Part shown: positions 14,996-27,600 of the stretch, in pieces
How positions within the stretch are numbered: position 1 is the stretch's first letter
How the letters are laid out: each line of letters begins with the position of its first letter
Origin: Adineta steineri
Lineage: Eukaryota > Rotifera > Eurotatoria > Adinetida > Adinetidae
Direction of reading: 5' to 3'
DNA length: 64,000 bases
Assembly (NCBI GenBank): GCA_905250115.1
Contig: CAJNOI010000002.1
Location: 1,689,944 to 1,753,943 of the forward strand
Notes under the pieces: model-generated
What the model was told of the DNA's origin: nothing
What the model saw: only the letters and a program-made list of their open reading frames with translations
The model's database searches: none
Made by a program: the position numbers and the translations under genes

Positions 14996-17241
14996 ATGCC
15001 TAATCGGAATGCAGAGTATGTGAAGATGATAATATTTTATGTATTTTATAATAAAAATATTTTTATTTTAATAGTGAACGTCGTCCTTTTGTTGCCGATG
15101 ATGAAATTGCTGTTACTTATGATTCGACTAAAGTTGATATAGCAACAGTAGCAGATGATCATCTGGCAATTGATCATCCGCTAACAATGTCATGGCAACA
15201 ATTAAATGTAACTATCGATATTATACCACGTAATAATAAATGGTTCAAACAATCAAAAAATGTACTATTTACTAAACAATTACTTGCTAATTTAAATGGT
15301 CATGCAGTACCAGGAAAAATTGTTGCTATTATGGGTAGTTCAGGAGCTGGTATAAATTTTTCTTTTATTATTAATTTATAAATATAAATAAACTAAATAA
15401 ATCTTTAGGAAAAACAACATTACTTGGCATATTAAGTGGTCGTTTCAATAAACATTTAAAAATATCTGGTACAATTTCTCTCAATGGACTACGTGTTGAT
15501 GGTATGAAAGAAATTTGAAATTATTTATATATTTTAAAAATTTTTGTAATCTTAAGGATCAACTTTATTGAATCGATGTGGTTATATTGAACAAAATGAA
15601 TTATTTATTGGATCGATGACTGTTCGTGAACATCTTACTTTTCAGGTTTAAAATATTTCTTTGGTTTTAGTTTTATTAAATCAATATTTAATTATTTTCT
15701 AAAACTAAAGGCTATGCTTCGTATGAAAACGAATACAGATGAATATCGACGTGAACGTATTGAAGATGTATTACAAGTATTAGATTTAATATCATGTCAA
15801 AATACAATTATTGGTATACCAGGAAAATTAAAAGGATTATCCGGTGGTGAACTACGTCGTTTAACATTTGCATCAGTTATACTTACTAATCCTGCACTAT
15901 TACTTATTGATGAACCAACATCAGGTTAATTAAAGAAAAATAATAAATAATATAATTATTTTCTTTTCATTAGGACTTGATAGTAATTTAGCGATATCAG
16001 TAATGAATACAATGAAACGATTAGCTGATCAAGGTAAAACTATTATATCAGTACTTCATCAACCATCAAGTCAAATATTTCATATGGTTGATACTTTATG
16101 TTTACTTTCACATGGTCATCTTGTTTATTTTGGTGCACGTATTGATGCACCAGATTTTTTTCAATCAATGGATCGTCAGTGTCCACCGAATTGTAATCCA
16201 TCAGAATTTTATATTGAACAATTATCATCACGTTCTGACGATACTAAAGATGGAGATGAATCAACTCAATTACCATTAGAATGGAAACATGCTGTTGAAC
16301 AATTTCAACAATCACAATATAATCAAAAATTACAAAAATCAATTGAAGATGAAATAATTCTTAGTAAAATGAGATCAGACAAATTCGAAACAGATATCTG
16401 TTATCAATCAAATTTTTTTCGACAACTTAAATGGTTATTATGGCGTTCATTTCGTGCATCATCAAGAAATCCAGTTCATTCAACAAGTTTATTAATTAAA
16501 TCTGTTTTACCTGCACTTATTCTTGGTGTTCTATATTTTCAATTAAAACAAACACCAGAAATTGTACAAAATCTCAATGCTATTTCATTTGTTATTTTAA
16601 CAAGTGTCTGTTATACAAATGCATTTGTTATTTTAGCTACATTTCCAGGTGAATTTCAAGTATTTAAACGTGAACATCGCCGTCGTTTATATGGTACAAG
16701 TGCATATTATATTGCAAGATTTTTTACAGAATTACCATTTTTTATTATTATGCCATGGATATTTACAACCATAGTTTATGTTTGTGTTGGTATTAGTAAA
16801 TCATTTTTAACATATATATTATATTGTTTATTTGCAATATTAGCTACAAATGCATCGGTAGCTTTTTCGGGAATAATAGCAGCATTATCTAATTCAGTTG
16901 ATAGTGCTGTATCAGTTGCATTACCACTTTTAGAAATATTTATGTTATTTGGAGGATTTTTTCTTAATAATGCTTCTGTTCCGGTTTATTTTACTTGGTT
17001 ACAATATTCAACATGGTATTATTATGCATATTCATTAATACTTATTTTCCTATGGCGTGATATAAAACATATTCCATGTGATACACAAGGTTTTTGTTTA
17101 TCAAACGGTGATAAAGTATTAGAATTTTATCAAATAGATAAACATCTTATTGCATTTTATTTGGGAATGTTATTATTATTGATTATTGTATATCATTCAA
17201 TTACTTTTATTATTATATGGATACGAGCAAAACGTGCATAA
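14996..17241 (+). CDS. ABC transporter, subfamily G (White-type half transporter)
   Basis: A membrane half-transporter that would dimerise to export lipids, sterols, pigment precursors or xenobiotics using ATP. Six exons join to 652 residues: 14996-15015, 15075-15349, 15409-15501, 15557-15645, 15711-15924 and 15974-17241. The short first exon (MPNRNA) joins in phase to DERRPFVADDE. The ATPase domain comes first, as in ABCG proteins: Walker A GSSGAGKTT, Q-loop region YIEQNELFIGSMTVREHL, signature LSGGELRR, Walker B LLLIDEPTSGLDS and H-loop VLHQPSS. Six hydrophobic segments follow between about residues 390 and 640, including FKREHRRRLYGTSAYYIARF, typical of the family. The substrate cannot be assigned. 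All ATPase residues are intact. Confidence 0.95.
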
Positions 17242-18806
17242 AATAGTTCATGAAAAAAAAAAATTTGTCAAAAAATGTACTTCTAGTTAACATTTACGAA
17301 ATAAAAAGCATAGCTTAGAGAAAGCTCATATGAAGATATTTCGATTATATTACAATTACTATACAAGGTTAATAAAAACTAGTAATTTATGTTTTAGATA
17401 TATATACAGAATAAAAATAAATTCTTTGAAGGTTTTTGGTTTTTTTATATAATAAATATATTAACTTTGATTAATTTACTCATTTATTTTTTACTAATCT
17501 TCTATTTCAAAAGACTTCTATGTTTGAATATATATTATTGTCATTTAATGAAGATATATGAAAAACAGATGAGTCATAAGTCAAATATAATATCTATTGA
17601 ATAATTCCTATGTAATTCGAAATCTATTATTTTTACTTATATATTCGTTGTGAATACGTTCAAGCGGAAAATCATATGAAATAAATACATATAATTCAGT
17701 TAAGCAGAAATGTTTTTTTCAACTCTAGTTACCTAACCTTGATAATCAAGTACAGCAACAATAATTATTCGAATATATATGATGTAATACATGGAATGCA
17801 TTAAATTTCAAAAGACCACTTTGGAAATACTTCATCAGATACTGTCAAAAAATAATAATAATTAAGAATTATTGTATTCAATAAACTGGTAAGTATAGCA
17901 AAGAAAAGTATTGCAAGATTTTCTTTCTTGAATCATAAGCAGTATGATTTTGTTTTCTTAGATGTGTGTGTTGAAGCGGTCATGGTTCAACAATTATAAT
18001 AGGCATATGATATTAGACGCTATTTTGTACTATAAAAAAAAAAGTTATTTTTATTTACTTCAAAAATGTCATCTGCGCATTTCTGTCTTGAAAAATCTTT
18101 ATCATAGATTGTATTTTGATTAATTAAAAAATTTCATCTAGGTTATTGAATGTACTATTTGCAGATAAAACGTAATAGGACATTAATTTTTCTCATAAGC
18201 ATAGGAAACAATATTTCGAACTAGTATAGATACGAAAGTAAATTCTTGAAATTAAAATTAGTTTTGTCAAACAAGAAACTTTTCTTTTAGTAGACTATAA
18301 TAAGTATTGCGAATAGACATGGATCTTAGACAAATTCTTGATTAACACCCCTATTGTCTAATTATTTAAAAACATACAGAGGAAGTAAGCAAAAAATATT
18401 AGTTATAAATTCTGTCAATATATAGGAACTTTTCTATTAATTAGGATTAGCTGTTTCGATGCTCTAGATTCTTTTTTCTAGTATAAATTTTACGTTTAAA
18501 GTACACGATCATATTATTTTTGAGTTCAAGTAAATTGATGGCAAAATATTGTAAAGAGAGAAGAAATCTAATCAGCTTCTGTAGTCTCAGAATGAATTTT
18601 CTTCTTGTCACTCTTCAAGACTTAACAGTAAGTCGACAATTAAGTAACATTAAGTTTTTTTTTTTTCTTATTTAACAGTCTACTGATGTTTAATTGCCAT
18701 TTTTCTATAAATATATTTTATCGTCGCAATAAGTCGTTATTATTTTAAAAAAATATTTTTGAAATTGCATACAAATAGAAAATTTGTATTATTAAGAAGT
18801 TTTTAC
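17242..18806. other. Intergenic region
   Basis: About 1.6 kb of AT-rich sequence between the ABCG gene and the GPCR. A polyadenylation-like AATAAA lies near 17300. I see no gene or repeat that I can support here. Confidence 0.5.
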
Positions 18807-19972
18807 ATGATGACATCTTGGTCACTCATTAGTCAATCATACGCTCGATATGTAGGCATTCCACAATTTTGTTTGGGTGTTCTTGGTAATTTATTAAATA
18901 TATGGATATTTAGTCGTGAATCTACATATAGAAAAGTTCCATCTACATTCTATTTATTAATGGCATCAGCTGCTGGCATTGTACAAATCATGAGTGGTCA
19001 AATTCCACGTTTTCTTATACTTGGTTTTAATAATGATCTTACACGAACATCTCTTGTTTGGTGTAAATGTCGACAATTTTTGATTGCTACATTTGGTGGT
19101 ATAGGAATGACATTTCAATGTCTTTCTGTTATTGATCAATTTCTAGTCACATCTCGTCATGTTCGAATACGTCAATTTAGTAATATCAAATCAGCACATC
19201 ATATTGTTGTAGGTGTCATTATTGTCTGGGTATTGCAGGGTATTCCGTTTTTGGTCTTTAATCAAATACAGTAAGTTATATGTTGACATAGTCAATCGTT
19301 AATTTATTTCATAATATTTCAGTAACTATATCTTAGAAAAATAATAAATTCTATGATTTCTCTTATAATTCAAAGTCAAATGAGATTTTACTACTGTTAT
19401 ATCATTCAATTTATTATATTCTATCATTTTTATTAAATAGAGTTGGAACATGTATTATTAATAATCGAATTTTGAATATATACTGGTCTTATGTTTATTT
19501 TCTTGGTCTACTGACAGCCACTTCTATCATCGTTATGATTACATTTGGTATACTTGCATATCGTAATATGCATTTACTAAAAAATACGGCTCAATTAAAT
19601 AATGCTGATCAACAGTTAACAATAATGATTTGTATGCAAATTTTTATTGTTTTTATTAGTGTAGCATCTTATGGTGGTTATAATGTATATGCATTAGCAA
19701 CAGCGAGCATACAAAAAGATGCAGAGCAAAAGGGTAAAGATTTAGTTGCTTTAACTGTGACAAGTCTTTCAGCATTTTTAAACTATGAAGTAAGTCAAAT
19801 TTTTACGATTAACTAATTATTTTCTTTTCTTTTGTAGAGCAGCTTTTATGTATTTTTTCTGTCGTCCAGTCGTTTTCGTCGTCAAACGAGAAAACACATT
19901 TGTTTTTGTTGTTGTGCATTACATAGAGTAACACCAACAGAAGTTGGTTTATCAAGTTTAGCACATCGATAA
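18807..19972 (+). CDS. Divergent rhodopsin-like G-protein-coupled receptor
   Basis: Three exons, 18807-19270, 19441-19789 and 19838-19972, join to 315 residues. Seven hydrophobic segments can be laid out. TM1 contains LGVLGNLLNIWIFS, with the conserved GN of class A receptors. TM2 contains FYLLMASAAGIVQIM. TM3 is followed by VIDQF where most class A receptors have DRY. TM4, TM5 and TM6 follow, and TM7 leads into YVFFLSSSRFRRQ. NPxxY is not evident. A Cys cluster (ICFCCC) near the C-terminus may be palmitoylated. No signal peptide is apparent. The ligand is unknown. Such short peptide-receptor-like GPCRs are abundant in rotifers (established pattern, recalled). The start is the first ATG of the frame. 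Confidence 0.82.
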
Positions 19973-20382
19973 ATTTCTGTAAAATTTATCGTTTATGTTC
20001 ATTTCATGCTCAATGTCGATTCCTTTGAACTTTTTTTTTCATTTCCTTGAATATGATACCGTTTCTTTCATCGATCATATGTCATCATCATTCTATTGTA
20101 TTCATCTTCTTGCGTTGAACCTTGAATGTATGTAATGAACTAAATGCACCTCTAGTCGATCGACTCTCTAGCGGATGTGTTGAAGGTCTGTTTTTTATGC
20201 ATGTATGTATGATATAGTGTGACGAATGAATTTTATGTGTATTTACATTGTATTTAAAATATAAAAATGATCATCAGTATTGATAAAATCTCTGATTGTT
20301 TTTAAAATACTATCTATTGTGAAAAAATCATATTTAATTCTAATACATTTAATTATAATTCATTTAGGTATTCGATATTATG
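19973..20382. other. Convergent intergenic region
   Basis: About 410 bp between the 3' ends of the GPCR (+) and the next gene (-). It holds only the two 3' UTRs. No other feature was recognised. Confidence 0.5.
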
Positions 20383-21135
20383 TCATATAGATTTCAAATG
20401 TGATGACGGAAAATAAATAATTGAAGGTGATGGTTCATCAGTATCAATTAATTTTTCTATATCAACATTAATTTCATCATGTAGCATACGTTCATTCAAA
20501 TTCTTATTTCTATTGTTATGAATATGTTTTGTGTCATAACTGTTCTTTATCGATGATTTCGTTTCAGTTGAAATCGATTCATTGGTATTTTCATTGTTTA
20601 GTTTTGTTTTAAATGAAAATGAATTTTGTTTTGTTAATTGCTGATTCATATTTGATGGTATAAATCGGTTTTGAAAAATACTATGATTATTATTATTTAT
20701 ATTATCCTTTTGAATAAAATAGTTTTTCATTAATTTAAGTTTTGATTACCCTAAAATAGACTCACATCATCATTGGAAGTTGATGAATCATGTATAGCTG
20801 ATCGAGATCGTGGCATAGTTGATTTAGTTGGTTTTGGATCATAACAAACAAATACAAAATCTATTGTTAATTGTTATCCTTCCGTTAGATAAGAAAATTA
20901 TTTTTATGTTTTACTTACCACAATAACAATTTCGATCAGCATCTTTTGCTGCAATAGATAAAAGATCTCCACTACCTCGATATATAACTATACAACGTCC
21001 ATGAATTAATTTAATTGTTTTTTTTAATGCTTTTCGTTTACATTTAACTGTTGTACGACAATATCTTGAATCAACTAAATATTCACTATCGGATTCTGAT
21101 GTTGTAGAAAGTTCATTTTGATTATAAATATTCAT
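20383..21135 (-). CDS. Unrecognised 211-residue protein
   Basis: Three minus-strand exons, 21135-20919, 20860-20766 and 20706-20383, join in frame with clear GT..AG junctions. The first 80 residues look folded. A basic Cys-containing segment (CRTTVKCKRKALKKTIKLI) is followed by alternating hydrophobic stretches (GRCIVIYRGSGDLLSIAAKD and CYCDFVFVCYDP). This beta-rich pattern weakly recalls the second half of a PTB/PH-fold domain, which I offer only as a guess. The rest is low-complexity, Ser- and Asn-rich, with no membrane segment. The start is the only ATG giving the folded segment. It points toward the GPCR gene and shares no obvious function with it. Confidence 0.65.
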
Positions 21136-21679
21136 AATGAAATCTTATTTTAAAAACTAAGAAAAGAAAGAAAAAAAATCACTGGAATAAATTGCGCTAA
21201 ATGTTGTCAAGACAATCGTTAAATACTGACATCTGTATATGTAAGTAAATGAAATAATTAAAATGAATTTAAAATAGATTTATCTTAATAAAAAATTAAG
21301 AATAAATATTTCTAATAATAATCATTGAAAATATTTATCATGATAATTATCACTAAGCAACTTTCATGACAAAAATGGAACAATGAAATAACAAGAAACT
21401 CAAAAAAAACAGAATAAATTATTTCTTTCACACTTAGATTTATTTTTCTACTTGACATATCAAATATAAAAACTACAGATTCAAAGTTTCCTTGGATTTC
21501 GTGAGTATATGAAAATGCTTCGTGTTTCACTAATGATATGCATGTTAATGTTTGATTCACAATTTGTGTTTGTTGTTTGTATGCATTTCTAATGTTTTTC
21601 AGACAATTGAGTTTGTGAGTGGTGAAATATCACTCTTTATATACGTCTCTGCTTGTGTTTTGTTTTGTAAACTAATAAG
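21136..21679. promoter_or_regulatory. Divergent intergenic region before the giant FN3 gene
   Basis: About 540 bp between the minus-strand gene and the plus-strand giant gene, presumably holding both promoters. A CAGACAATTGAG segment near 21600 follows a T-rich tract ending in AG and could be a 5'-UTR acceptor. Confidence 0.35.
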
Positions 21680-24600
21680 ATGGGTTGTGGTGCATCGGCT
21701 ACCAAACCAACTAATAAATCTAAAACGTCTTCAACATCTACTCATCAACGTGTAAAGGCGGATAAACCAAACTCAGAAGGTTCGATTTTGTTTGTAATGC
21801 TTCTGCTTATCTATTCTATTCACTTGAAAATTTCAATTAGTCCATGTAAAATATATAATACACATTTCTCTATAATCTAGTACCAAATCGCATGGCTTCA
21901 TCACAAGGTCATGCTCCGGATAATCATATGCAAGCAGATGACGATACAAAAATGGTTCATGTCATTGATATAAATGATGGTTTAATTAGTGATAAAAAAC
22001 CAGAACGTATTGAATGTGATGATATTGTTGAATTTAAAATCGATGGAAAAGATGAATATGATATTATTCAAGTATATAAAGATGGTAATGATTATTATCG
22101 AGTAGATAATGGATTTAAATTATCCAATATAAAAAATCGAACATTAAAAAAAAATAGACAAATATCATTTTCATATGATCTCAATCAACCTGAACTTGAA
22201 TTATATTTTTGTATTATTCCATCATCAGAACGTGAAACAATTGCTAAAACACGTAAATTACCAAAAAATAATTGTGAAAAAAACTGCCTAAAACTTTATC
22301 AGAGTGAAATCAAATTTACTTTAAATGATACAACAGAAAGTCAGAAAGTTTATTTACATAAAGGTGATACTGTAGAAGTTGAATGGGCAACGAAACATAA
22401 TTATCGTATTGAAGAAAAAAAGTTTTGTCCTGTATCTGGTGGACTTTATACAGTTGCTCAACCATCTAATAATGATTCCAATCGATTTTCAAAGAAGGGA
22501 ACATTTAAGAAAACATTTAATGATTTTGGCATGTCATTTTTATTTCGTTTAACTGATAAAAATCAAATTCATGATGTTATTGTTTGTATTATAAATGAGT
22601 CGTATGAAATGAAACTTATAGAAATAGCTGATAATAATATTCAACCAAATATTATTTGGATTGAACAAAATGATTGGATTGTATTTGATTGGAATACAAA
22701 AACGAAACAAAGTGTTACACAAATTGAACCATTTACTATTGATCAACAAAAACAACAATCAATTGAAGTTTGTATTCATAGATAAAAGTTACAAAACAAG
22801 AATAAAAAAAACTTTTCATATTGTTTTATTGTAGTTAAAAACACCGGGTAAAAATTTTTTCTGGCCAAATGGAACAACACGTCGTGGTCATATGCGTCAT
22901 CAATTTAAAGAACCAGGAATATATTGTTATAAAACGGCAACAGATCAAATTGGTACAATTATTGTTGAAGCACGTCAAAATATTTATCATGTACCAGTTT
23001 TTGGTGAAAATTTAAGTAAATTAAAAGAAAAATTTGTTAAAATCAAATGATTTTTTGTTTTATTTTGTTCTTTATAGTTCATAGTATGAATACAAATGAT
23101 TTAATACAATTTGATTGGAGAATGGATAGTCCTAATGATGAACCAGTACAACTGACTATTGATCCACAATCATCTGTAGTACCACATGCAATTGGTGGTA
23201 TACCTGAAGTATTTAACTGTGGTAAGTAAATAAGAGATACTTCTTTGAAGTTGTTATTAGATTCTTATATATACACATTTTTTTTTCGATAATGCCTACG
23301 TTTATTAAGTATTTAAGTCATTTCTCAGATGGTAAGAGGCAATATCACTTGTACATATATGTATAAGTACTTATATAAATATTTTTTAGTTATTATTTGA
23401 ATTGGAAGCAGTAAAAACAAGAGAAAATGAATCTTGTTCTAAAAGAATAGAAAAAAATCGACGTCATTGATCAAATAATCGCCATAGAAACGCTGTTGAT
23501 TCTTTGTGTGTTACGATGAATGAATACAATAAAAGTACAAATGTAAAATTAGATGTATCATTATAAGTACACAGAAAAAAATGATAATTTAAGAATAGAA
23601 TTTCATTAAATTATTACATATTTCTTGAAAGAAAAATTATGAGGAAATGAGGATCTCATCTATTTCTTTTTTTTCAGTAAAAATAAAAAATCTAAATTTG
23701 TTTTCATAATGTTTAATTTTCTCCGTGAAAACACTAATAAAAAAAATAGTTTCATTCATGAAGTAAAGATAAACATCATTACGGCAAATAATTCTGCTTA
23801 TTTATTTTATTAGCAATGAGAACAAACCACAAAAATATCTTTATCTTATGTATGATTAAGATAATGGATATGAATATATTTTTGTAAGACTTCAAACTGA
23901 GATTACGACTAATCTCGAATTCGAAGATTCTAAGTGGTCTACTTTAATGAGGTGACAAGCTTCCAAATTATACCAATGTCACCGGATCAATCAAGCTTGA
24001 ATCTTTAAAGCTGTAGACAGTTTTATAAGAAGACTGCTCATAACTCTTTGACTTTGAAATTAACTTTTCCATTGCTGATTTTAAGACTAGTAAAGCTATG
24101 GTCTCAACACGGTTTACCAACAAGAATATAAATTGAAGGATAAAATAGACATTTATTATGAAGATGTATTACTATAAGTATCATTCAGTATAATATAATC
24201 AATGAGAAATCGATTGAACTAATCTCATGTTTTAAAATACTATAGTATAGATTTTTGCTTATACAAGAAGAACCTATTATATTTTTATCGAGAAATCATT
24301 AAATTATTTTATACTATTTCTTTAGCCACACATAAATGTACTAAAGTTGATCAAACACTTCAACGTCATTTTCACACATGTGAAACGCTTATTTTTAATA
24401 TTCCTCAACATGGTGTTTACAATTTTGCTTATTCTAAAAATCTTGATGCTCCACTTATAAGTATTGTCGTTGAAAATGGTATCGATGTAAGAATAACTAT
24501 TAATTCTTCACTGTATTCATCTGCATATGATATATTATATTTTTCGTTTCTTAAATAGAATCATCGTGTTGCTTATGATGAACATAATTCATTCGAACCT

Positions 24601-27600
24601 AATACATTAATAATAAATCGTAATGATCAAGTATGGTTTGATTCATCATCAACAAAAGTTGCTACTATCTATGAAACAGATGAATTTGGTAATGAATTAG
24701 AAGCAGATCAGCCCATATTTCATCCTCAAGAAAATAGTATTAATTATTTTATGAAAAAATTTTCACAATTGGGTATTTATTATTTTTCAACGGAAAGAAA
24801 TGATAATGAAAATAATAATAAAGAAAATGATGAACAAATGTGTCCATTAGCAATAATTGTTATACCAGAAGTACGTTTTCATTATAGATCAGTACGTGAA
24901 CAGGATTTTGATAATCAATCAATAATAACAAATGTAAATGATTATGTTATTTGGACATTTGATAATATTATTTCTCATAATGTTGCACATGTAAATTCAA
25001 ATTTATCATTGAATGAATTGATTGCATGCCATGATAAAGCTGTTGCCGGAAGAAAACGTAAATGTCTTGGTGTTGAATGTATTCAATCTGGAACATTTTT
25101 TTTTGCTAATCCAGGTAGACATTTTAAACTATCGATTCAATCATTTTCATTATTCCTATTATTATTTTAGAATTTGAACGTGTTGTTGGTTCAGAAGTAA
25201 ATATTTTTATAGAAAAAAAAATATATATAATTAATTTTTATCTATTTTTAAAGGATCGTCTCATAGCATCAATTATTGTTGAACCACCATTTAGCCAAAA
25301 TTCTTTTATTATAGGTACTCGTCAATTTACTCCTAATGTTTTAAATATTGGACAAGTAAGTTTTTTTGTTCGAGACAATGCATTCATGAAGTTTTAAAAA
25401 AAAAAATCTTATGTATAGAATGATACTGTTTCATGGGTATTATCTACTAATGATACAAATCATCGAATTTATGTACAACCACGTGGAGAGGAAGAAGAAA
25501 TTGATGAAGTAATAAATTTATGATTTATTTTACTCTTTTGCCACAATTTAATTTTTATTATAGGACTATATTATACATCGACGTATTACTGATTTTGTTC
25601 ATAATGTTCATCATTTACATACATTTAATAAACCTGGAGAATATACTATTCGATCTAATCGTTTTCAAAAACCAGCGACAGTAGTCGTTTATTCACAAGA
25701 TCAAATTAAAAGTCAAAGTAAAAGTTTAATAGAAAAATATATTTATTGTACTTTTACGTATTTCGAATTTGAATAGAAAAACGAGTCCAAGAACCTAACT
25801 TAATTGAAGATATTGATTCGTCATGCCCTGCTGGTACACAAGTACATTTATTTTGTCCAAATCGAAATGCAAATATGCATTACACTACTGATGGTTCTCC
25901 TCCAACACGATTTTCTGATGCTGTTCATGTAAATAATTATAATAAAAATTCAAAAAATGAAATATAATTATTTATATTTAGGATTACGATCCAAAGCAAG
26001 GTATACTCTTAGAGGACACAGGTTTACATGTCATACGTGCTTATGCAGCTGAAAATGATAAAATATCAAGTACTGTTATGACAAGCAGGTTTGTTTCATA
26101 TTATTGAATTTATATGAGGGTGTGGGTATTAGTAATTATCAAATACGCATCCACACCCACACTTGAGAATCTGATTATCGCTCAAACTATAACTGTTATA
26201 TTACTAATTGTAACACTATGAAAAGTTTCTTATTATTTTATTGATTTATTATAATATCAGTGAAGCCAGAAAAGTCAGTTATTATTTTTATTTCTTTAAT
26301 AATGGGATTTTTTTACTTGACAATTGAATTATTTATTACTAACTTAATATATTTGGTTGTGTAGTGAAGTAGGAAAACTGTAAAGAAATGAAGCGAGTGT
26401 CGTATGAGACTTTCAATGCAAAATTATATACTGAAAAAAAAAACTTTTTGGTGGACAAAATTACTTTGTTACTTTTAAAGAAGAATTGAATATTCATATT
26501 TTATATTTCTAAGCTGAATTTTTTTTAATCTAACAATATATTTTCTTCCTATTTCAGTCCAACATTTGTTATGGCCAGTGCACAACCAGAACCGGAACCA
26601 GAACCACAACAACAACTACAACAACAACACCAACAGCAACAACTACAACAACAACACCAACAACAACAACAACAGCAACAGCAACAACAACAACTACTAC
26701 AACAACAACCAGGACTTTTGCATGTAAGTTAAAGACAACTATTTAAATAAAAAATATATTTTCATATGATTAGAACGCACCGCAGGAAGTTATTGATTCA
26801 CGAAATACCTATGAAGTAACACTTTCGGCAACATTGCAACAACCAAATAAAGTGTATGGAAAAATCAATATTGAACCCGCTAATGCTATAAATTCTATTG
26901 ATTATTTTGAATTATGTATTAATGATATTGCACAAAAAACACATATAGCACCAACAAATCTTCAATTTTCAGCAGATGGTTTCGCTGCTGGAGAGCAATA
27001 TGAAATTTATGTTACTGCTCATCCAAAAACTGGTGTTGTTCATGGTGCACCTATAACATCAAATAAACGAGTATAATATAATATTTCGTCATAAATATAA
27101 GAACCATTCTTTATTATATAGGCCTTTGAAATTAAACGAGAAATTTCAAATGGTGGTCCTTTAATTAGTTTAGCTGTATCAAATGATCCTAATGTATTAG
27201 TTATTCAATGGGCACATATTAAAGATAATGTTAGCGAATATATTGTTTACGTTGATGACACTGAAAGAAAAATTGTAAGTTTATTTATTATTATTAACTA
27301 TATTTTTATCTATGATATTTAAGTTGACTGAAAAAAATTTTAATGACTTTTATGGCATTCAATTTTATGGTGTGCAACAAAATAAAACGTATCCATTATA
27401 TGTTGAGGCGAAAATTAAAGGTAGGTTAAATATAAGTAAAAAAAAGAAGTATACATATTTTTGACGTTTATTTTTAGACAGTAACACTATTCGTAAATCG
27501 AATACCATAAGTGTTACGACACCATTAGAAATGACAGTACATAATCCATCAAAAGATGGCTATGTTCCTTATATCAAAATTAATAGTGATACATCACCAG

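Noticed and set aside
18759..18806. Upstream extension of the GPCR from a TTG codon
   Set aside because: There is no ATG in the extension; the first ATG at 18807 gives a normal short N-terminus before TM1.
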